The notes: generated by a model from the letters alone, not told the origin. A DNA stretch of 64,000 bases from Alphaproteobacteria bacterium (GCA_028284045.1 JANQSN010000062.1:27927-91926), one strand, 5' to 3'; positions 9,808-20,262 are shown, counted from the stretch's first letter. Made by a program: numbers and translations.

Positions 9808-11586
9808 ATGTCGTCCCGCCGCGCCTTCTGGAAACCGGCCCGCCTGAGCGGGCTGGCGCTGCTGCTGGCCCTGTCGACGCCCGCGGCGCCCCGGCTCGCG
9901 GCGGCCCAGGACCATCAGCCGGAAGACGCGACCGGCCGCACGGCCGACCGCCCGGCCGCTGTTGCAGACACCGCCATGGTCGCCGCCGCCCATCCCCAGG
10001 CGGTGGAAGCCGGCCTGGCGGTGCTGGACGACGGCGGCACCGCCGCCGACGCGATGGTGGCGGTCCAGCTCGTCCTCAACCTCGTGGAACCGCAGTCCTC
10101 CGGCATCGGCGGCGGTGCGTTCCTCGTCTGGTTCGACGGCGCCACCGGTACGGTGACCACCTATGACGGGCGCGAGACGGCGCCGATGGCGGCCGACTCC
10201 GCACTGTTCCTCGATGATGCCGGCGAACCGATGGGCTTCTTCGATGCGGTGGTCGGCGGCCGCTCGGTCGGCGCGCCGGGCACGCTGGCGCTGCTGGAGA
10301 CGGTGCACGCCGCACACGGCCGGCTCGACTGGCCCCGGCTGATCGCCCCCGCCGCCAGCCTCGCCGAAAGCGGCTTCACCGTCGGCCCGCGGCTGGCCGG
10401 CCTGTTGGCCGGGCCGGCCGGGGCGCGACTGGCGACGTTCCTGACCGCCCGCGACTACTTCTTCCCCGACGGCCGGCCGCTCGCCGCCGGCGATCTCCGC
10501 GACAACCCGGCCTTCGCCGAGACGCTGGCGCGCATCGCCGTGGAGGGCGCGGGCGCCCTCTACGAAGGCCCCGGCGCCCGGCGGTTGGTCGACGCCGTCG
10601 CGACGGCCCCCGGCAATCCGGGCCTCTTGTCGCTGGAAGACCTCGCCGGCTACCGCGTCGTCGAGCGGCGCCCCGTGTGCCATCCCTACCGAACCTGGCG
10701 GGTCTGCGGCATGGGACCGCCCAGCTCGGGCGCGCTGACCGTCGGGCAGATCCTGATGCTGTTGGAGGGCTTCGACCTTCCGGCGATGGGGCCTACCGAT
10801 CCGCTGGCCTGGCACCTGTTCGCCGAGGCGGCGAAGCTGGCCTATGCCGATCGCGGCCGCTACATGGCCGATGCCGACTTCGTGCCGGTGCCCATCGCCG
10901 GCCTGCTCGACCCCGGCTACTTGGCCGAACGCGCACGCCTCATCGATCCGACCGCGGCGATGGCAACCCCGGCACCGGCGGGGCGGCCGCCGGGATCGAC
11001 GGCGCCGGGCGGACGCGACGATGGCGGGGGCCGACCCGGCACCAGCCACGTCTCGATCGTCGATGCCGATGGCAATGCGGTCTCCTTGACCACGACCATC
11101 GAAGGGGCCTTCGGGTCCCAGCTCATGGTCGACGGCTTCATGCTCAACAACGAGCTGACCGACTTCGCCTTCGTGGCCGAGATCGACGGCGATCCGGTGG
11201 CCAACCGGGTCGAACCGGGCAAGCGGCCGCGCAGCTCGATGGCGCCGACGCTGGTGCTCGGCGGCGACGGCCGCCTCGTCTTGGTGATCGGCAGTCCCGG
11301 CGGCAGCCGAATCATTCCCTATGTTGCCAAGACGCTGATCGCCGTGCTCGATTGGGGCCTCGATATCCAGTCGGCGATCGAACTCGGCCATGTCGTCAAC
11401 CGCAACGGAACGACGGAGCTTGAAGCCGGGACGCCGGCGGCCGGCCTCGCCGAAACCCTGTCGGCGCTCGGGCACGAGGTGGTGGTGCGCGATCTCAACA
11501 GCGGCCTGCACGGCATCCAGGTGACCGCCACGGGGCTGCTGGGCGGCGCCGATCCGCGACGCGAAGGCATCGCCGCCGGCCGATGA
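9808..11586 (+). CDS. ggt: Gamma-glutamyltransferase (first of two)
   Basis: A 592-aa Ntn-hydrolase that cleaves or transfers the gamma-glutamyl group of glutathione and related compounds, normally in the periplasm. The N-terminus ([10 protein letters not shown], hydrophobic stretch, AAAQ) is a signal peptide. The large-subunit part shows [23 protein letters not shown] and the [12 protein letters not shown] loop. Autoprocessing would expose Thr412 in [16 protein letters not shown] as the new N-terminal nucleophile of the small subunit, whose later GSPGGSRI loop is also conserved. Everything needed for activity appears present. Its stop overlaps the start of a second, diverged paralogue by 4 nt. 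Whether the product acts on glutathione or another gamma-glutamyl or acyl-amide substrate cannot be told from sequence. Confidence 0.92.
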   Translation: MSSRRAFWKPARLSGLALLLALSTPAAPRLAAAQDHQPEDATGRTADRPAAVADTAMVAAAHPQAVEAGLAVLDDGGTAADAMVAVQLVLNLVEPQSSGIGGGAFLVWFDGATGTVTTYDGRETAPMAADSALFLDDAGEPMGFFDAVVGGRSVGAPGTLALLETVHAAHGRLDWPRLIAPAASLAESGFTVGPRLAGLLAGPAGARLATFLTARDYFFPDGRPLAAGDLRDNPAFAETLARIAVEGAGALYEGPGARRLVDAVATAPGNPGLLSLEDLAGYRVVERRPVCHPYRTWRVCGMGPPSSGALTVGQILMLLEGFDLPAMGPTDPLAWHLFAEAAKLAYADRGRYMADADFVPVPIAGLLDPGYLAERARLIDPTAAMATPAPAGRPPGSTAPGGRDDGGGRPGTSHVSIVDADGNAVSLTTTIEGAFGSQLMVDGFMLNNELTDFAFVAEIDGDPVANRVEPGKRPRSSMAPTLVLGGDGRLVLVIGSPGGSRIIPYVAKTLIAVLDWGLDIQSAIELGHVVNRNGTTELEAGTPAAGLAETLSALGHEVVVRDLNSGLHGIQVTATGLLGGADPRREGIAAGR

Positions 11587-13142
11587 CCGGGTTTCGTACG
11601 GCCAGCGGGCCGGCGACCCGCGGCATCGTGGCCGCGGGCGACGGTGCGACCGCCGGTGCGGCGGCCGCGGTGCTCGACGCGGGCGGCAACGCGTTCGATG
11701 CGGCCTTGGCCGGCCTCGCCGTCGCCTTCATCGCCGAACCGGTGCTGGCCAGCCTGGGGGGCGGCGGTTTCCTTCTGGCCATGGCGAACGGCCGGCCGGC
11801 CTGCGTCTACGACTTCTTCGCCGCCACGCCGGCCCGGCCGCGTCCCGCCGCCGATCTCGACTTCCGGCCGATCCTGGTGGATTTCGGCACGGCGACGCAG
11901 GAATTCCATATCGGCCTCGGCTCGATCGCCGTTCCCGGCACCGTGGCGGGCCTGTTCGCCGTGCATGCCGATCTCGGCCGCATGCCCCTGAAGGACATCC
12001 TGGCGCCGGCCATCGCGCTGGCGCGCGACGGGACCGTGCTGGCGCCGATGCAGGCCGCCGTCATGGACGCCGTCGCACCGATCCTCCTGGCCACGCCCGA
12101 GGCGCGCGCCGTCTTTGCCGCGCCTGACGCGCAGGATCGCACCCTGGCCGGCGGGCAGCGTCTCGCCTGGCCGGCGCTGGGCGATGCGCTGGCGGCCCTG
12201 GCGGCGGAAGGTCCCGACCTGTTCTATCGCGGCGAGATGGCAGCGGCGCTGGTGGCGGCCTGCGCAGCTGGCGGCGGGCAGATCACCGCGGCGGATCTCG
12301 CCGCCTATCGGGTCGAACGGCGGCCGCCGCTGGTCTGGCACCATCGCGGCGCGCGGCTGACCACCAATCCGCCGCCTGCAGCCGGCGGGGCGCTGATCGC
12401 GCATTGCCTGGCCCGGCTGGCGGAATGGGACATCACGCACGACGGGCTGCACGGCGCTGCCCATGTCGCAGCACTGGTCGCCGGGTTCGCTGCCAGCGAG
12501 CAGGTGCGCGAGGCCCTGCAGGCGGGCGAACCGCCGGATTGGCTGCGGGCGCTGGACGGCCTGATACCGGCCGCCCGCGGCACGACCCAGATCAGCGTGC
12601 TCGACCGCGACGGACAGGCGGCGTCCTTGACCGTGTCGAACGGCGAAGGCTGCGGCGCCGTGCTGCCGGCGCTCGGCTACATGCCCAACAACATGCTGGG
12701 CGAGCAGGACCTCAACCCGACGGGTTTTCAGCGCTGGACTGGCGGCCGGCGGCTGTCCTCGATGATGGCGCCCAGCGTCCTCGACCGCACCGACGGCACC
12801 CGCGTCGTGCTGGGCAGTGGCGGGTCGAATCGGATTCGATCGGCCCTGGTCCAGGCGGTGGTCAATCTGGTGGATTTCGACCTGGACGCCCAAGCGGCAG
12901 TCACGGCCCCCCGCCTGCACCTGGAGGCCGGCCAGCTCGACGTCGAACCGGGCATTCCCGACGGCGCGCACGACGCGGCCCGAACGGCCGCCGACCGCGT
13001 CGTGCGCTGGGAGAGGACCAGCTTCTTCTTCGGCGGCGTGCACGCGGTACAGCGCCATCCGGATGGCCGGCTGTGTGGCGCGGGCGACCCGCGGCGCGGC
13101 GGATGCGTCGCCGGGGGGGTCGAGCGCGACGCCGATCGCTGA
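11583..13142 (+). CDS. Gamma-glutamyltransferase family protein (second, diverged copy)
   Basis: A 519-aa member of the same Ntn-hydrolase family as its upstream neighbour, but clearly different in sequence, without an obvious signal peptide (starts [14 protein letters not shown]) and shorter by about 70 residues. It keeps [14 protein letters not shown], the GGGGFLLAM loop, the substrate-binding [12 protein letters not shown] loop and a candidate nucleophile, Thr334 in [12 protein letters not shown], where the classical enzyme has T-S-H. The loss of the following Ser-His and of the usual Arg-rich donor pocket suggests a different substrate, or another partner within the cell. The ATGA overlap with the first copy (11583-11586) implies equal co-translation. 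Cytoplasmic location is inferred only from the missing signal. Confidence 0.85.
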   Translation: MTGFRTASGPATRGIVAAGDGATAGAAAAVLDAGGNAFDAALAGLAVAFIAEPVLASLGGGGFLLAMANGRPACVYDFFAATPARPRPAADLDFRPILVDFGTATQEFHIGLGSIAVPGTVAGLFAVHADLGRMPLKDILAPAIALARDGTVLAPMQAAVMDAVAPILLATPEARAVFAAPDAQDRTLAGGQRLAWPALGDALAALAAEGPDLFYRGEMAAALVAACAAGGGQITAADLAAYRVERRPPLVWHHRGARLTTNPPPAAGGALIAHCLARLAEWDITHDGLHGAAHVAALVAGFAASEQVREALQAGEPPDWLRALDGLIPAARGTTQISVLDRDGQAASLTVSNGEGCGAVLPALGYMPNNMLGEQDLNPTGFQRWTGGRRLSSMMAPSVLDRTDGTRVVLGSGGSNRIRSALVQAVVNLVDFDLDAQAAVTAPRLHLEAGQLDVEPGIPDGAHDAARTAADRVVRWERTSFFFGGVHAVQRHPDGRLCGAGDPRRGGCVAGGVERDADR

Positions 13143-13755
13143 GCCGCATACCGCCCCAGGCCGTCGGCATCCCGGCGATGGCATCTCGCTGAGACTTCAG
13201 TTGTTTATAGTAAACGTTCCGCCATAGTCTTGCGCAAGCAGGGGTTTATCGTTATCACATGGGATCATAGTGGATGCTGGGTGTACGGTGTTCGGGGTTG
13301 TGGAATGGGTGTCGAACCGATGGCGGCGCTCACACGGAGACCTCAATCAGCCGTTCGGTATCTGCCATGTAGGGCGTTCGGTGGGCGCGGGTGACCACCA
13401 TCTGAAATCTGAATTGACCGGCGTTGGTGATGGCAGGGGCTTGCTTCGCCGCCGCCGGATTTTGGGAGGAAGACCAAACCAGACCCAAGAATGGGCGGTT
13501 TCGATGGATCCGGCCGGCGAAACGGCGGACATCCAACGGCATCGTTACCCGCTACCGACCTCTTGGGCAGGTATGGTCAGGCATCGGCCGAGGGCAGGCG
13601 CCGGCACGGCGTCGACCCCGGTGCAGGTGCCCTGCCGTCGGGAACGCGTCCGGCGCGGCGGCCGGCAACGACCCTTGAGGACGCGACGCAATCCGGTCGG
13701 ATGATGCGCAGATCCGGCCCAATACAACCGTAAATGGGGACTGGCGAGGTTGACG
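13143..13755 (+). other. 613-bp gap with no convincing gene
   Basis: Between the second gamma-glutamyltransferase and the TolC-like gene. Short open frames exist on both strands (for example 13270-13704 plus and 13330-13542 minus), but none has a recognisable product, good start signal or typical codon pattern. The stretch from about 13195 to 13270 is AT-richer and holds the inverted repeat GTTTA-TAG-TAAAC (13203-13215), so part of it is probably the promoter of the export locus. I see no RNA gene or mobile-element remnant that I can name. Confidence 0.4.
13203..13215. promoter_or_regulatory. AT-rich inverted repeat upstream of the export locus
   Basis: GTTTA (13203-13207), TAG spacer, TAAAC (13211-13215): a perfect 5-bp dyad within an AT-rich patch about 540 bp before the TolC-like gene. 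It resembles other A/T dyads in promoter regions of this window. Operator function is speculative. Confidence 0.25.
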
Positions 13756-15255
13756 ATGCGGACTCCACTGGCTTCTTCCCTCACCACCGGCACGGCGCTG
13801 ACCGTGGTCAACCGCATGCGGTCCCTGGCGCGGCGCTGCCGCGTCGCCGTCGTCGCTGCGGCACTGGTCCCAATGGTGTGGATCGGCGCCGCCCAGGCGA
13901 TGACGCTGCAGGAAGCCGTGGCCTACGCGGTCTCCACCAGTCCCGAGATCCTGGCGGCGGCCTCCAACCGCTCGGCCATCGACTTCGAACTGCGCCAGGC
14001 GCGCGGTCTCTACCTGCCCCAGATCGACCTGGAAGGCTCGATCGGGCCGGGCTGGCGGGATCGGCCGGGTTCGACCGGCGACGATGCCGACCACACCATC
14101 CTGGTGCGGCGTGAGGTCGCGCTGACCCTGCAGCAAATGGTGTTCGACGGGTTCGCGACGGATAGCGAGGTGGAGCGCCAAGCCTCCCGGGTCGATGCCG
14201 CCGCCGCGCGGGTGCTGGAGCGCTCGGAGTTCGTCGCCGTCAACATCGCCCAGGCCTACATCAACATCCTGCGGCAGAACGAGTTGGTGGGCCTCGCCCA
14301 GAACAACATCCGGGTTCACGAGCAGATCCTCGCCGACGTTCAGGCGCGGGTGAACGCCGGCCGCAGCAGCGTCGCCGACGTCCAGCAGACCGAGGAGCGG
14401 CTGCGCGGCGCGGAAGCCACCTTGATCGAGATCGAGCGGGACTTCGAAGCCGCCCGCATCTCCTATCAGCAGCTCGTCGGCCTGCCGGCCGGCCAGCTAT
14501 CGATGCCGCCGGCGGTCGATGGGTCGATCCCGACCTCGCTGGACGGCGCCATCCAGATCGCGTTGAACAACAACCCGACGCTGTCGATCGCGCGCGCCGA
14601 TATCGACACCGCCTATGCCGAGTTCCGCGCGGCCAACGCCGCCTTCTGGCCGACCCTGGACATCGAGGGACGGGCCAGCACCGGCATCGACATCGGTGGC
14701 GAGCGGGGCTCCGACAGCGACATCGAGGCGCTGTTGGTGATGCGCTACAACCTCTATCGCGGCGGCATCGACACGGCGAACCGGGAGGAGCAGGTCCGCC
14801 GCATCGACGAGGCGCGCCAGGCGCTCCTACAGTTCGAGCGCGAGGTTCAGGAGATCGTCCGCGGCGCCTACAACACGCTGGACCGCTCGCAGCGCCGGCT
14901 GGTGCTGTTGCGTGAGCAGGTCGCCGTGTCGGAGCAGGTCCGCCAGAGCTATCTCGATCAGTTTTCGATCGGCGAGCGGACCCTGCTGGACGTGCTGGAT
15001 GCAGAGAACGCCCTGTTCAACGCCCGGGTCGACCTGGTCAATTCCGAGTTCGACCTGATGTTCTCGAAGTATCAGATCATCGGCGCGACCGGACAATTCC
15101 TGACGACCTTCAACATCCAGCCGCATCCCGCGGCCGCCGCGATCGCCCGCCAGGACGCCGATGTGCCGGTGACGCCGGAGTCGGAGACGATGGACCGCAG
15201 CGACACGCGGACCTCGCCGTCGTTGAGCCGGGATGCCGTGGGCATCACGCAATAG
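13756..15255 (+). CDS. TolC-family outer membrane channel of a type I secretion system
   Basis: A 499-aa outer-membrane efflux protein that would form the exit duct of the type I secretion machine encoded by the next genes (the LapE role). ATG 13756 is preceded by GAGG at proper spacing; an internal ATG at 13816 would give a shorter, more conventional signal peptide (MRSLARRCRV..., ending AAQA). The mature part begins MTLQEAVAYAVSTSPEI, the typical opening of TolC helices, and has the two structural repeats with LNNNPTL at the second. EYxYNLYRGGI-like and LLDVLDAENALFNARVDLVNSEFD segments are characteristic of type I secretion TolC proteins such as AggA/LapE. A Ser/Thr/Asp-rich tail closes the chain. 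It is separated by 240 bp from the transport ATPase gene. Confidence 0.9.
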   Translation: MRTPLASSLTTGTALTVVNRMRSLARRCRVAVVAAALVPMVWIGAAQAMTLQEAVAYAVSTSPEILAAASNRSAIDFELRQARGLYLPQIDLEGSIGPGWRDRPGSTGDDADHTILVRREVALTLQQMVFDGFATDSEVERQASRVDAAAARVLERSEFVAVNIAQAYINILRQNELVGLAQNNIRVHEQILADVQARVNAGRSSVADVQQTEERLRGAEATLIEIERDFEAARISYQQLVGLPAGQLSMPPAVDGSIPTSLDGAIQIALNNNPTLSIARADIDTAYAEFRAANAAFWPTLDIEGRASTGIDIGGERGSDSDIEALLVMRYNLYRGGIDTANREEQVRRIDEARQALLQFEREVQEIVRGAYNTLDRSQRRLVLLREQVAVSEQVRQSYLDQFSIGERTLLDVLDAENALFNARVDLVNSEFDLMFSKYQIIGATGQFLTTFNIQPHPAAAAIARQDADVPVTPESETMDRSDTRTSPSLSRDAVGITQ

Positions 15256-15497
15256 TGTAGGGTCGTCGACCGGCCGCCGCTTGGGTCCGGTCGGCTTGCC
15301 GATGCACAGTGTGACGGGTCGGTAGGACCCGAAGGATCGCTCGGACACGCGGGCGATCCGGCATCGGTGCCGATCCTACATCGGTGTCCGCCGCGCAACC
15401 GATCGAGTTTGGCCGATCGAGCTTAACGAATAGCTCACGCCCGGGCTCGTAGTCTTGGGTACCGGGCTGCGGCCCTGGACGCTTGAGAGCCATCGGC

Positions 15498-18164
15498 ATG
15501 GTGACGCCCTACCCTTTGAAGGATTCCGGTCCCAGCCGGCCGGACCCGTCGGATACGGGCGACGATGGGGCGACGCCGGTGCGGCTGCAGGCCGTGCCGG
15601 GGACGGTGGAACCGGCGACGATCGCAGATCCCGACTCGACGGCGGACGCCGCGGCGGTGCCCGACACCGACACGGATGAAGTCCCCGCCGACCCGTCCAT
15701 CGAGACAGACATCCCGCCCGAGACCGTCGCCGATGCGGACACGACGGCGGACACCGAAGCGGCGAACGACGGGGCCGCCCCCGACGCGGCAACCGCGTTG
15801 ATCTCCGACGCCGTACCGGTGACCGGGACGGACACGCCGGCCCCCACGGCCGCACCGACGTCCCTGGACAAGTCGGACGTGGCACCCGCAGCGGCGAACC
15901 TCGCCGCACCGGCGGCCGAAACCGACGCCGCTCCCGGCTGGGAGTATCAGCCGGGGGACGCCGCCGCCGACCGTTTCGACCCGCTGCTGCGGTCGCTGAT
16001 CTCGCTCAGCAAGCATTTCCACCGGCCGGTCTCGTCGGAGTCGGTCGTCGCCGGCCTGCCGCTCCAGGACGGGCTGATGACGCCGGAGCTGTTCGTCCGG
16101 GCGGCCGGGCGAATCGGCCTGACCGCGCGGCTGGTGCGCCGGCCGCTCTCCGGCATCACCAATCTCGTCCTGCCGGCGGTGCTGCTCTTGTCGGGGCGCC
16201 GCGCCTGCGTGCTGATGGGCCGCCCCGACGCCACCACCGCCGAGGTCATCCTGCCGGAGGCGGATGGCAGCACCGCGCGCGTGCCGCTCGACCAGCTCGC
16301 GGCGGACTATGACGGCTTCGCGCTATTCGTGCGCCCGCAATATCGCTTCGACGGCCGCGTCGACGAGGAGCTGGCGCCGAGCGCCCGGCACTGGTTCTGG
16401 GGCACCGTGGCGCGGTTCTGGCCGACCTATGCCGAGATCATCGTGGCGGCGGCGCTGATCAACCTGATGGCCCTCGCCTCGCCGCTGTTCATCATGAACG
16501 TCTACGACCGCGTGGTGCCCAACGAGGCGATCGCCACGCTCTGGGTCCTGGCGATCGGCGTCGGCCTGGCCTTCCTGTTCGACTTCCTGCTGAAGAGCCT
16601 GCGCAGTGCCTTGATCGACAACGCCGGCAAGCGCGCCGACGTCCTGCTCGCCAGCCGGCTGTTCGAGCAGGTGTTGAACATCCAGATGAAGGCGCGCCCG
16701 CCAACCACCGGCGCCTTCGCCAACCAGCTCCGCGAGTTCGAGAGCGTGCGGGAGTTCTTCACCGCCTCGACCATCGCGACGCTGACCGACCTGATGTTCG
16801 TCGGCCTGTTCGTGTTCGTCATCTACATCATCGCCGGCCCGGTCGCCTATATCGCCCTGGTCGCCGTGCCGGTGGTCATCATCATCGGCCTGCTGATCCA
16901 GATCCCGCTGAACAAGGCGGTCAAGGAGACCCAGCAGGAGGCCGCGCAGAAGCACGCGATCCTGGTGGAGACGGTCAGCTCGCTCGACACCATCAAGAGC
17001 CTGGGTGCCGAAGGCCGCATGCAGCGGGCCTGGGAGCACTTCGTCGGCGTCACCGCCCGCACCAGCCAGAAGTCCCGCTTCTACTCCTCGCTCGGCGTCA
17101 ATCTCTCCGGTCTGGCGCAACAGGCGGTCTCCGTCGTCACGGTGATCACCGGCGTCTATCTGATCGGCGAAGGCGAACTGTCCATGGGCGGGCTGATCGC
17201 CGCCACCATCCTCGGCGGCCGCGCGGTCGCGCCGCTGTCCAGCGTCGCCAACACCATGTCGCGCTTCCACCAGAGCCGGGTGGCGCTGAAGACGCTGAAC
17301 GACCTGATGGAACAGCCGGTCGAGCGGCCCGCCGACCAGGCCTTCGTCAGCCGGCCGATCACCGGCGGCAAGGTGGAGTTCCGCGGCGTCGACTTCACCT
17401 ATCCCGGCGGGGCGGAGCCGGCGATCCGCAAGCTGAACTTCACCATTCAGCCGGGCGAGCGCATCGGCATCATCGGCAAGATCGGCTCGGGCAAGACGAC
17501 GGTCAGCCGCCTGCTGATCGGCCTCTATCAGCCCGACGACGGTTCCGTGCTGATCGACGGCGTGGAACTGCGCCAGTACCACCCCACCGACGTCCGCCGC
17601 GGCATCGGCACGGTGATGCAGGATGTCGCGCTGTTCTTCGGCACGGTGCGCGAGAACATCGCGATGAGCTACCCTTACGCGGACGATGCCATGGTGCTGC
17701 ACGCCGCACAGCTCGCCGGCGTCGACGACTGGGTCGGGCAGCACCCCCAGGGCTATGGCTTGCCCGTCGGCGAGCGCGGGCAGAACTTGTCCGGGGGGCA
17801 GCGCCAGGCGATCGGGCTCGCCCGCGCTTTGCTGCTGGACCCGCCGATCCTGATGCTGGACGAGCCGACAAGCGCGATGGACACGGCCTCGGAACAGGCG
17901 TTGATCCGTCGGCTGCGCACCATCTCCGACGGGGGCCGGACGCTGATCGTGACGACCCATCGGGCCTCGATGCTGAAGCTGGTCGACCGCGTGCTGGTCC
18001 TCGACAAGGGGCGCTTGGTGATGGACGGCGCCCGCGACGACGTCATTCGTGCGCTGCAACGGCCGCCGGGGCGCGGCGACGCGGACGCCAAGGTCGCCCA
18101 GCAGGGTCATGACGGGCCGTCCCTGACCAAGCCCGTCAGTCCGGGCGGCGGAGGTCCGTCATGA
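15498..18164 (+). CDS. lapB: Type I secretion ABC transporter with C39-like domain (LapB-like)
   Basis: An 888-aa inner-membrane exporter ATPase. Order: an unusual N-terminal tail of about 150 residues made almost only of Asp, Ala, Thr, Pro, Glu and Val; a peptidase-C39-like domain (about 160-290) lacking the catalytic Cys, as in adhesin and RTX exporters that do not cleave a leader; a six-helix membrane domain (about 310-600); and a nucleotide-binding domain with Walker A GKIGSGKT (660-667, Lys666), LSGGQRQ and LMLDEPTSAMD. ATG 15498 is used rather than an upstream TTG at 15483. Its stop overlaps the adaptor start (ATGA, 18161-18164). The downstream LapG gene identifies the system as a LapBCE-type adhesin exporter; the adhesin itself is not in the window. 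Confidence 0.88.
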   Translation: MVTPYPLKDSGPSRPDPSDTGDDGATPVRLQAVPGTVEPATIADPDSTADAAAVPDTDTDEVPADPSIETDIPPETVADADTTADTEAANDGAAPDAATALISDAVPVTGTDTPAPTAAPTSLDKSDVAPAAANLAAPAAETDAAPGWEYQPGDAAADRFDPLLRSLISLSKHFHRPVSSESVVAGLPLQDGLMTPELFVRAAGRIGLTARLVRRPLSGITNLVLPAVLLLSGRRACVLMGRPDATTAEVILPEADGSTARVPLDQLAADYDGFALFVRPQYRFDGRVDEELAPSARHWFWGTVARFWPTYAEIIVAAALINLMALASPLFIMNVYDRVVPNEAIATLWVLAIGVGLAFLFDFLLKSLRSALIDNAGKRADVLLASRLFEQVLNIQMKARPPTTGAFANQLREFESVREFFTASTIATLTDLMFVGLFVFVIYIIAGPVAYIALVAVPVVIIIGLLIQIPLNKAVKETQQEAAQKHAILVETVSSLDTIKSLGAEGRMQRAWEHFVGVTARTSQKSRFYSSLGVNLSGLAQQAVSVVTVITGVYLIGEGELSMGGLIAATILGGRAVAPLSSVANTMSRFHQSRVALKTLNDLMEQPVERPADQAFVSRPITGGKVEFRGVDFTYPGGAEPAIRKLNFTIQPGERIGIIGKIGSGKTTVSRLLIGLYQPDDGSVLIDGVELRQYHPTDVRRGIGTVMQDVALFFGTVRENIAMSYPYADDAMVLHAAQLAGVDDWVGQHPQGYGLPVGERGQNLSGGQRQAIGLARALLLDPPILMLDEPTSAMDTASEQALIRRLRTISDGGRTLIVTTHRASMLKLVDRVLVLDKGRLVMDGARDDVIRALQRPPGRGDADAKVAQQGHDGPSLTKPVSPGGGGPS

Positions 18165-19492
18165 GCCAGTCCTGGCAATGGGGCGATCTCGACTTCGCGT
18201 CGGAGGTCGGCGCCGCCGTGCGCCGCGGCCCCCATCCGCTGACCCGGCTGTTCCTGCTGACGATCGCGCTGGTCTTCGGCGGGGCGATCTTCTGGGCCTC
18301 CCAGGCGACGCTGGACGAGGTGACCCGCGGCGAAGGCCGGGTGATCCCGTCCACCCAGCTCCAGGTGGTGCAGTCCCTGGAAGGCGGCATCGTCAAGGAG
18401 ATCATGGTCGCGGAGGGCGACATCGTCGATCCCGACCAAGTGCTCGTGCGGATCGATGACACGCGCGCCGCCGCCTCGCTGGGCGAGTTGGAGGTGCAGC
18501 GCCGGCATCTGTCGCTGACCATTGCGCGGCTGGAGGCGGAAGCCAACGGATCGGACAGCTTCCACATGCCGATCCGCCCGGCCAGCGTCACCGACGAGAT
18601 GCTGGCCAATGAGAGCGAGCTGTTCGAGGCCCGCCGCCGCCAGCTTGAGACCGAGCGCAGCATCCTGGAACAGCAGATCGAGCAGCGCCGCCGCGAGTTG
18701 TCGGAGCTGGAGCTGCAGGAGCAGTCCTTCACCAGCAGCCTCGGCCTGGCGCGCCAGGAACTCTCCATCTACCTGCCGCTGGCCCAGACAGGCGTCGTCC
18801 CGCGGGTCGAGGTGCTGCGCCTGCAGCGCGAGGTCAACGACCTCAGCGGCGAGCTGGAGACCACGCAGAACGCGATCCCCCGCGCCCAGGCCGCGATCGA
18901 CGAGGCGACGCAGCGACTGGAGGAGGTCGACCTGCGCTTCCGCTCCGACGCGCGCATCGAGCTGAACCGGGTGCGCGCCGAGCTGTCGGTGATCGAGGAG
19001 ACGATGCGCGGGGCCACCGACCGGGTGGTCCGCACCGATGTGCGCTCCCCGGTCTCCGGCATCGTCAACACGGTGCACGTCAACACCGTGGGCGGCGTGG
19101 TCCAGCCGGGCGAGGCGTTGGTGGAGATCGTGCCGATCGAGGACAGCCTGCTGGTGGAGGCACGCATCCGGCCCAGCGACGTCGCCTTCCTGCATCCCGG
19201 CCAGACCGCGACCGTCAAGATCACGGCCTACGACTTCTCCATCTATGGCGGCCTCGACGGCCGGATCGAGCGCATCAGCGCCGACACCACGACCGACGAC
19301 CAGACCGGCGAGAGCTTCTATCGCGTCATCGTGCGCACCGATCAGAACTTCCTGGGCAACGAGCGCAACCCGCTGCCGATCATCCCCGGCATGGTGGCCT
19401 CGGTGGATATCCTGACCGGCGAGAAGACGGTGCTGGAATACATCCTGAAGCCGATCATCAAGGCACAGACCGAGGCGCTGCGGGAGCGATGA
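18161..19492 (+). CDS. lapC: HlyD-family membrane fusion protein of the adhesin exporter (LapC-like)
   Basis: A 443-aa adaptor linking the inner-membrane ATPase to the TolC-like channel. It has a short cytoplasmic leader, one membrane helix (about residues 28-50), then the split lipoyl-like motif, with VIPSTQLQVVQSLEGGIVKEIMVAEGDIV as the first half and RTDVRSPVSGIVNTVHVNTVGGVV as the second. A long coiled-coil hairpin (about 105-275) rich in Glu, Arg and Leu lies between them. The C-terminal beta-barrel ends TVLEYILKPI, typical of type I secretion adaptors. It overlaps its neighbours by 4 nt on both sides, so ATPase, adaptor and LapG protease are translated as one coupled block. Confidence 0.92.
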   Translation: MSQSWQWGDLDFASEVGAAVRRGPHPLTRLFLLTIALVFGGAIFWASQATLDEVTRGEGRVIPSTQLQVVQSLEGGIVKEIMVAEGDIVDPDQVLVRIDDTRAAASLGELEVQRRHLSLTIARLEAEANGSDSFHMPIRPASVTDEMLANESELFEARRRQLETERSILEQQIEQRRRELSELELQEQSFTSSLGLARQELSIYLPLAQTGVVPRVEVLRLQREVNDLSGELETTQNAIPRAQAAIDEATQRLEEVDLRFRSDARIELNRVRAELSVIEETMRGATDRVVRTDVRSPVSGIVNTVHVNTVGGVVQPGEALVEIVPIEDSLLVEARIRPSDVAFLHPGQTATVKITAYDFSIYGGLDGRIERISADTTTDDQTGESFYRVIVRTDQNFLGNERNPLPIIPGMVASVDILTGEKTVLEYILKPIIKAQTEALRER

Positions 19493-20199
19493 CGACCCGG
19501 CGCGCCGCAGCACCGCGCCCGGCCGGCGCGCGACCCTCGGCAGGACTCCGACGGCCCGGCTTGGCCCTGGTCCTGGTGCTTGCCATCGCCGCCGGACTGG
19601 CGGGGATGGCCGGGCCGGCCGGTGCGGCCAACGGGCTGTTCGGGTCGATGGAGTTCAGCTCGACCAATCTGGCGGCGATCCCGCAATGGGTCTCCGTCAT
19701 GGCGCGCATCCGCAACGAACGCGCGACCATCCAGTCCTGCGACCACGATGCCGGTACCTGCCCGACACCGCGGGTGCAGACCTGGCGGCGCCACACCGAC
19801 GGCCTGGCCGGCCTGTCCGCTGCGGCGCAGGCCGATGCCGTCAACCGCTACGTCAACAGCATCGTCCCCTACATCACCGACTACGAGAACTATGGCGTCA
19901 GCGACTATTGGGCCGCACCCTTGGAGTTCCTGCGCCGGTCCGGCGATTGCGAAGACTATGCCATCACCAAATTCGTCTCGATGCTGGACCTCGGGCACAG
20001 CAACGCGTCGATGCGGATCGTGGTGGTCAACGATGTCGTCCGCAACATCGCCCATGCGGTCCTGTCGGTGGATGTCGGTGACCGCACCTTGATCCTCGAC
20101 AGCCTGATCTCCAGCGTCACCGACGACACGCGGCTGCCGCAGTACATCCCCCAATACTCGGTGAACCTGGACACGCGATGGGCTCACATCATGCGCTGA
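19489..20199 (+). CDS. lapG: Periplasmic adhesin-releasing cysteine protease LapG
   Basis: A 236-aa bacterial transglutaminase-like cysteine protease (DUF920/BTLCP family). In Pseudomonas LapG cuts the retention module of the giant adhesin LapA and so frees the cell from the biofilm when c-di-GMP is low. A long Arg-rich leader with a hydrophobic core and an AGAA cleavage site directs it to the periplasm. The catalytic triad is visible: Cys154 in GDCEDYAI, His189 in IAHAVL and Asp204 in LILDSL. Acidic residues around the DCEDY segment correspond to the calcium-binding part of LapG. It starts inside the adaptor stop codon. The natural partner, LapD (GGDEF-EAL), is not encoded next door; a PAS/degenerate HD-GYP membrane protein is. 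Confidence 0.92.
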   Translation: MTTRRAAAPRPAGARPSAGLRRPGLALVLVLAIAAGLAGMAGPAGAANGLFGSMEFSSTNLAAIPQWVSVMARIRNERATIQSCDHDAGTCPTPRVQTWRRHTDGLAGLSAAAQADAVNRYVNSIVPYITDYENYGVSDYWAAPLEFLRRSGDCEDYAITKFVSMLDLGHSNASMRIVVVNDVVRNIAHAVLSVDVGDRTLILDSLISSVTDDTRLPQYIPQYSVNLDTRWAHIMR

Positions 20200-20262
20200 C
20201 GGCGCGCCGCCGGATGGCCTGCGCCGGCCGGGCCGGCCCCTCACGCGAGACATGAGCGGGAC

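Noticed and set aside
13270..13704. Possible small gene in the gap before the TolC-like gene
   Set aside because: No recognisable domain, poor start context and an Arg-rich end; overlapping frames on the other strand are equally good.
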